A stretch of DNA of 64,000 nt from JANOSH01 sp031415695. Its GTDB lineage: Bacteria > Actinomycetota > Acidimicrobiia > Acidimicrobiales > Ilumatobacteraceae. The translations under genes were made by a program, and so were the position numbers. The stretch lies in the NCBI GenBank assembly GCA_031415695.1, contig JANOSH010000001.1:62001-126000 (forward strand), read 5' to 3'. Positions 61,313-64,000 of the stretch are shown here, in pieces (within the stretch, counting starts at the first letter, position 1; each line of letters begins with the position of its first letter). The notes beneath the pieces were generated by a model. It searched no databases, was not told where the DNA came from, and was given only the letters and a program-made list of their open reading frames with translations.

Positions 61313-62569
61313 TTACAGACCGAACCGGGTTGGACTAAACGCCTGTAAGTTTGTCTCGGGTCGAGGGTCACACAACAGTTCGGTCATAGCCGCGCCCGTT
61401 GCGGGGGCCAGTGTCAGCCCGTACATACCATGACCAACCGCAAGGGACACGTTTGACAACGTTTTCGAACGGCCCATGATCGGCAACCCATCCGACGTCA
61501 ACGGCCGAGACCCAGCCCACGTGGAACGGCTCTTGTCGTACTCCAAATCGAGCAATGGACGAGCAGATCGCACGATGGCGTCGACCCGCCGCTGGTCGAA
61601 CTTCGGCCGATCACCCGTAAGTTCCATGGTGCCTCCCAACCGAACGCCGTCGGCCAACGGAGTGGCGACGAAGTGAGCGTCTTGGAAGATGACGGGATGG
61701 GTGAACGCTGCACTAGACGGCAGCACAAAGTTGTATCCCTGCCCGGCAACGACAGGAATGTTCATGCCAAACAGTTTGCCGACTGCATGCGAGCCAGCAC
61801 CTGCCGCTATCAGGATGTGTTCGGTCGGAACCTCAGAACCGTCACTCAGTGTCAGCGACCGCACGGTTCCGAGCGTGTGATCGACCGATCGAATGGTCCG
61901 ATGCTCGACGACGCGTACCCCTCGCGCCCGCAACACGCCAATCATCGAATCGATCATGACTCGCGGGTCGATCGGCAAGTCGTTGTCGAGGAAGAAGCCA
62001 GTCGCAACGTGACCGGTCAAGGCCGGGATAGCTGCGTGGATTTCGTCCGCTGTCAGCAACGTTGGCGGCACGATGCCCCCGAACTGGCGCATCAGTTCCA
62101 GTTCAGAGCGGAAGTGTTCAGCCTCGGCCGGGTCGTGCATGGCAACGAGCAACGGTGGTCCCGTATCGATCGTTACACCAAGGCCCCGCAATCGGTCGCC
62201 AAGCCGGAGCGAACTCGCATTCAAGCCACCAAGCGCGACGCGGCCCGACTGGTACGACCGAGCGTTTGCCTTGAGCGCAAACCGAAGCAGCCACGGTGCC
62301 AACTTCGGGAATTCCGAGGGGCGCATCCGCAAGGCGCCGGCCGGATCGAGCAGCGACTTGAGGGCAGTACGAAATGAGCCGGGAGCGGGCAGAGGTTCCA
62401 AGAGGGCCGAGCACAATAGCCCGGCGTTGCCTTTGGCCGCACCTCCACCAAGTTCACCCGAGTCGATGATCGTGACGTCGACCCCGCGATCATTGAGGAA
62501 CACCGCGGTGGTAAGGCCAATGAGTCCACCGCCGACGATGACAACTGACGACGGAGCACGATCATTCAT
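61313..62569 (-). CDS. FAD-dependent amino-acid oxidoreductase (DadA-like)
   Basis: About 418 residues from ATG 62569. SVVIVGGGLIGLTTAVFLND is the dinucleotide-binding motif, followed by a DAO-type body: GAAKGNAGLLCSALLEPL, FLDNDLPIDPRVMIDSM, HILIAAGAGSHAVGKLFG and RPLTSDGLPIMGRSKTL, ending GHGMYGLTLAPATG. D-amino-acid dehydrogenases of this kind oxidise D-amino acids and feed electrons to the respiratory chain; related sarcosine-type oxidases are alternatives. Longer readings run into the divergent promoter region. Confidence 0.9.
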   Translation of the reverse strand: MNDRAPSSVVIVGGGLIGLTTAVFLNDRGVDVTIIDSGELGGGAAKGNAGLLCSALLEPLPAPGSFRTALKSLLDPAGALRMRPSEFPKLAPWLLRFALKANARSYQSGRVALGGLNASSLRLGDRLRGLGVTIDTGPPLLVAMHDPAEAEHFRSELELMRQFGGIVPPTLLTADEIHAAIPALTGHVATGFFLDNDLPIDPRVMIDSMIGVLRARGVRVVEHRTIRSVDHTLGTVRSLTLSDGSEVPTEHILIAAGAGSHAVGKLFGMNIPVVAGQGYNFVLPSSAAFTHPVIFQDAHFVATPLADGVRLGGTMELTGDRPKFDQRRVDAIVRSARPLLDLEYDKSRSTWAGSRPLTSDGLPIMGRSKTLSNVSLAVGHGMYGLTLAPATGAAMTELLCDPRPETNLQAFSPTRFGL

Positions 62570-62634
62570 CGCAATATCTTGCCCCAAAGATTGCCTGAGG
62601 TGGCGTTTGAGGCCCACGGGCGTACGCTGAACCC

Positions 62635-63192
62635 ATGACAACATTGCCCACTTCTAACGATGCTCCGGCCTGGCGGGGCGTCAACCACCTGGCCCTTGTT
62701 ACACCCGATATGGACGCCACCGTTCGCTTCTACGCGGGCGTGCTCGGTATGCCCCTTGTGACCACGTTGATGGCCGGCCCTATGCGGCATTACTTCTTCG
62801 AGATCTCGCCGCAGAACACCGTGGCTTTCTTCGAGATTCGCGACGCCGAGACATTTGCTAAAGGCGCAGGCTCACCAGCCAAACATCCGGTACAGCTCGA
62901 TCACATTTCGTTCAACCTGCCCGACGAAGCAGCGCTCGAATCGTTGCGTCAACGAATAGCGGCCGCCGGGTCGCAGGTCACCGAGGTCGTCGACCACGGG
63001 GTGATGCGGTCCGTCTATTTCACTGATCCGAATGGCATTGCACTCGAGGCCTCGTACTGGGTTGTCGATGGAACAGGGTTGCCGTTCGACCCCACAGACA
63101 CCACCCGGTTCCTCGACCCCAACCCGGTTCCCGCGGTCGCCGAATTAGCGGCGGGCGAGTTGCAATCGGTGCCACGGACGCAGCTCGTGTAA
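62635..63192 (+). CDS. VOC-family (glyoxalase/dioxygenase-like) protein
   Basis: 185 residues. GVNHLALVTPDMDATVRFYA, GVLGMPLVTTLMAGPMRHYF, PVQLDHISFNLPDEAALESL and SVYFTDPNGIALEASYWVVD make one complete VOC module with the metal-ligand His and Glu positions present. The tail past residue 150 is unstructured in appearance. It is divergent from the DadA-like gene with 65 nt between starts. Confidence 0.9.
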   Translation: MTTLPTSNDAPAWRGVNHLALVTPDMDATVRFYAGVLGMPLVTTLMAGPMRHYFFEISPQNTVAFFEIRDAETFAKGAGSPAKHPVQLDHISFNLPDEAALESLRQRIAAAGSQVTEVVDHGVMRSVYFTDPNGIALEASYWVVDGTGLPFDPTDTTRFLDPNPVPAVAELAAGELQSVPRTQLV

Positions 63193-63247
63193 TCAACGAC
63201 GGGTGTCCGGTCGGGTCGACGACGAGGCGCGGGTTTAGCATCCGCCC

Positions 63248-64000
63248 ATGACGGTCACAACAACTCGCACATTCTGCAGGTTTTGCCATGCCGCTTGCGC
63301 CATGGAAATCGATGTCGACACCGATTCCAACACGGTGGTTGGGGTACGAGGCGACGCCAACGATCCGATCTTCGGCGCGTACACCTGCATTAAGGGCCGA
63401 CACCTAGCGGACCAACACCACAACCCCGATCGGTTGCGAACCGCCCTCAAACGACAACCCGACGGTTCGTTCGAGCCCATTCCTACAGCCCAAGCATTCG
63501 ACGAGATTGCCGAGCGTTTACAGCGCATCATTGCCGAACACGGTCCACGCGCCGTTGCCAGCTACTCGGGTACAGCGGTGTTCCAGAACGCCGCAGCACA
63601 CCCCGTCATACGAGCGTTCCATACAGCTATCGAATCGCCGTCGATCTATACGTCGCTTACGATCGACCAGCCAGCCAAGCTCGTCACGCCATTGCGACTC
63701 GGTACCTGGGGTGCGGGCCGTCAGCCCTGGTCTACTGCCGATGTATCCCTTGTGGTCGGCATCAACATTGTGGTGTCGATGCTTGGCATTCCAGGTGGGC
63801 CAACGTTCGTCAACCCGCTTGCCTCCTTACGTGCCGCGAAGAAGCGTGGTTTGAAACTGATCGTGATTGATCCTCGTCGGACCGAGACAGCAGCGATGGC
63901 CGACCTGCATCTGCAAGTGACCCCAGGCGAGGACCCCACCCTTCTTGCAGGGATGCTGCGCGTTATGCTCGATGAGGGCCTGGTCGACGCCGAGTTCTGT
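63248..64000 (+). CDS. molybdopterin-dependent oxidoreductase, N-terminal part (runs off right edge)
   Basis: 251 residues are visible from ATG 63248. TRTFCRFCHAACAMEI and YTCIKGRHLADQ supply the CxxCxxxC...C 4Fe-4S site at the N-terminus. SYSGTAVFQNAA, LRAAKKRGLKLIVIDPRRTE and MADLHLQVTPGEDPTLLAGM are typical of the DMSO-reductase/formate-dehydrogenase superfamily. The remainder, including the cofactor-ligand region, lies beyond the window. The substrate cannot be judged. Confidence 0.9.
   Translation, partial: MTVTTTRTFCRFCHAACAMEIDVDTDSNTVVGVRGDANDPIFGAYTCIKGRHLADQHHNPDRLRTALKRQPDGSFEPIPTAQAFDEIAERLQRIIAEHGPRAVASYSGTAVFQNAAAHPVIRAFHTAIESPSIYTSLTIDQPAKLVTPLRLGTWGAGRQPWSTADVSLVVGINIVVSMLGIPGGPTFVNPLASLRAAKKRGLKLIVIDPRRTETAAMADLHLQVTPGEDPTLLAGMLRVMLDEGLVDAEFC

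Overview
The window reads as a high-GC actinobacterial chromosome. The best guess is the Acidimicrobiia (Ilumatobacter-like), but this is inference from gene style: a dnaK-grpE-dnaJ-hspR operon with a HAIR-type HspR operator, a mycobacterial-type Nei2 glycosylase, an ArfA-like BON/OmpA protein, Thr-rich secreted linkers, and a secreted dehydrogenase carrying RVLDTR-type repeats. No rRNA, CRISPR array or transposase was seen. There is one complete tRNA gene, tRNA-Gly(CCC).

Positions 1-17.4 kb are mostly housekeeping: a DNA methylase cut by the left edge, coaA, a HAD phosphatase, a divergent regulator/adenylate cyclase pair, Nei2, an M20 hydrolase, an SDR, an OmpA-like envelope protein, a CoA transferase, the heat-shock operon, an SPFH protein, gpmA, a sugar transferase and a cyclic-nucleotide-binding protein. 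Positions 29.7-37.8 kb are also ordinary: a membrane Fe-S reductase, a SNF2 helicase plus SWIM protein, a PEP-utilizing-type swivel protein and dcd.

Two accessory blocks interrupt this. Block A (17.4-29.6 kb) opens with 22-bp direct repeats. It holds a collapsed restriction-modification locus (restriction-subunit head fused to methylase tail, plus a stop codon), an AbiE locus with a frameshifted toxin, a VapBC locus with a broken toxin, and a scrap of another PIN locus. These are followed by an intact, visibly GC-richer trio: a giant patatin-like phospholipase with a membrane tail, divergent from an overlapping CHAT-protease/MBL-hydrolase pair. A Fic protein behind repeated upstream motifs ends the block. 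The patatin/CHAT/MBL trio is the strongest candidate for an under-described system.

Block B (37.8-59 kb) begins at tRNA-Gly. The 3' 41 nt of this tRNA are repeated 4.2 kb downstream next to an integrase remnant, marking an integrated island. The block carries a second AbiE-like locus (antitoxin-like gene intact, toxin broken), three ATPases of the archaeal-ATPase/DUF234 type, intact Phd/PIN, ParDE and VapBC modules, broken AraC, VOC and TetR genes, and two reciprocal remnants of a duplicated vapBC-kinase segment. Several accessory genes have a -10-like hexamer exactly 6 nt before the start codon, suggesting leaderless transcripts.

From about 54.9 kb onward the content returns to metabolism: a TetR/P450 operon with a perfect 18-bp palindrome at the tetR start, an ABC exporter with a flavin-oxidase-like gene, a DadA-like oxidase, VOC proteins and the start of a molybdopterin oxidoreductase cut by the right edge.
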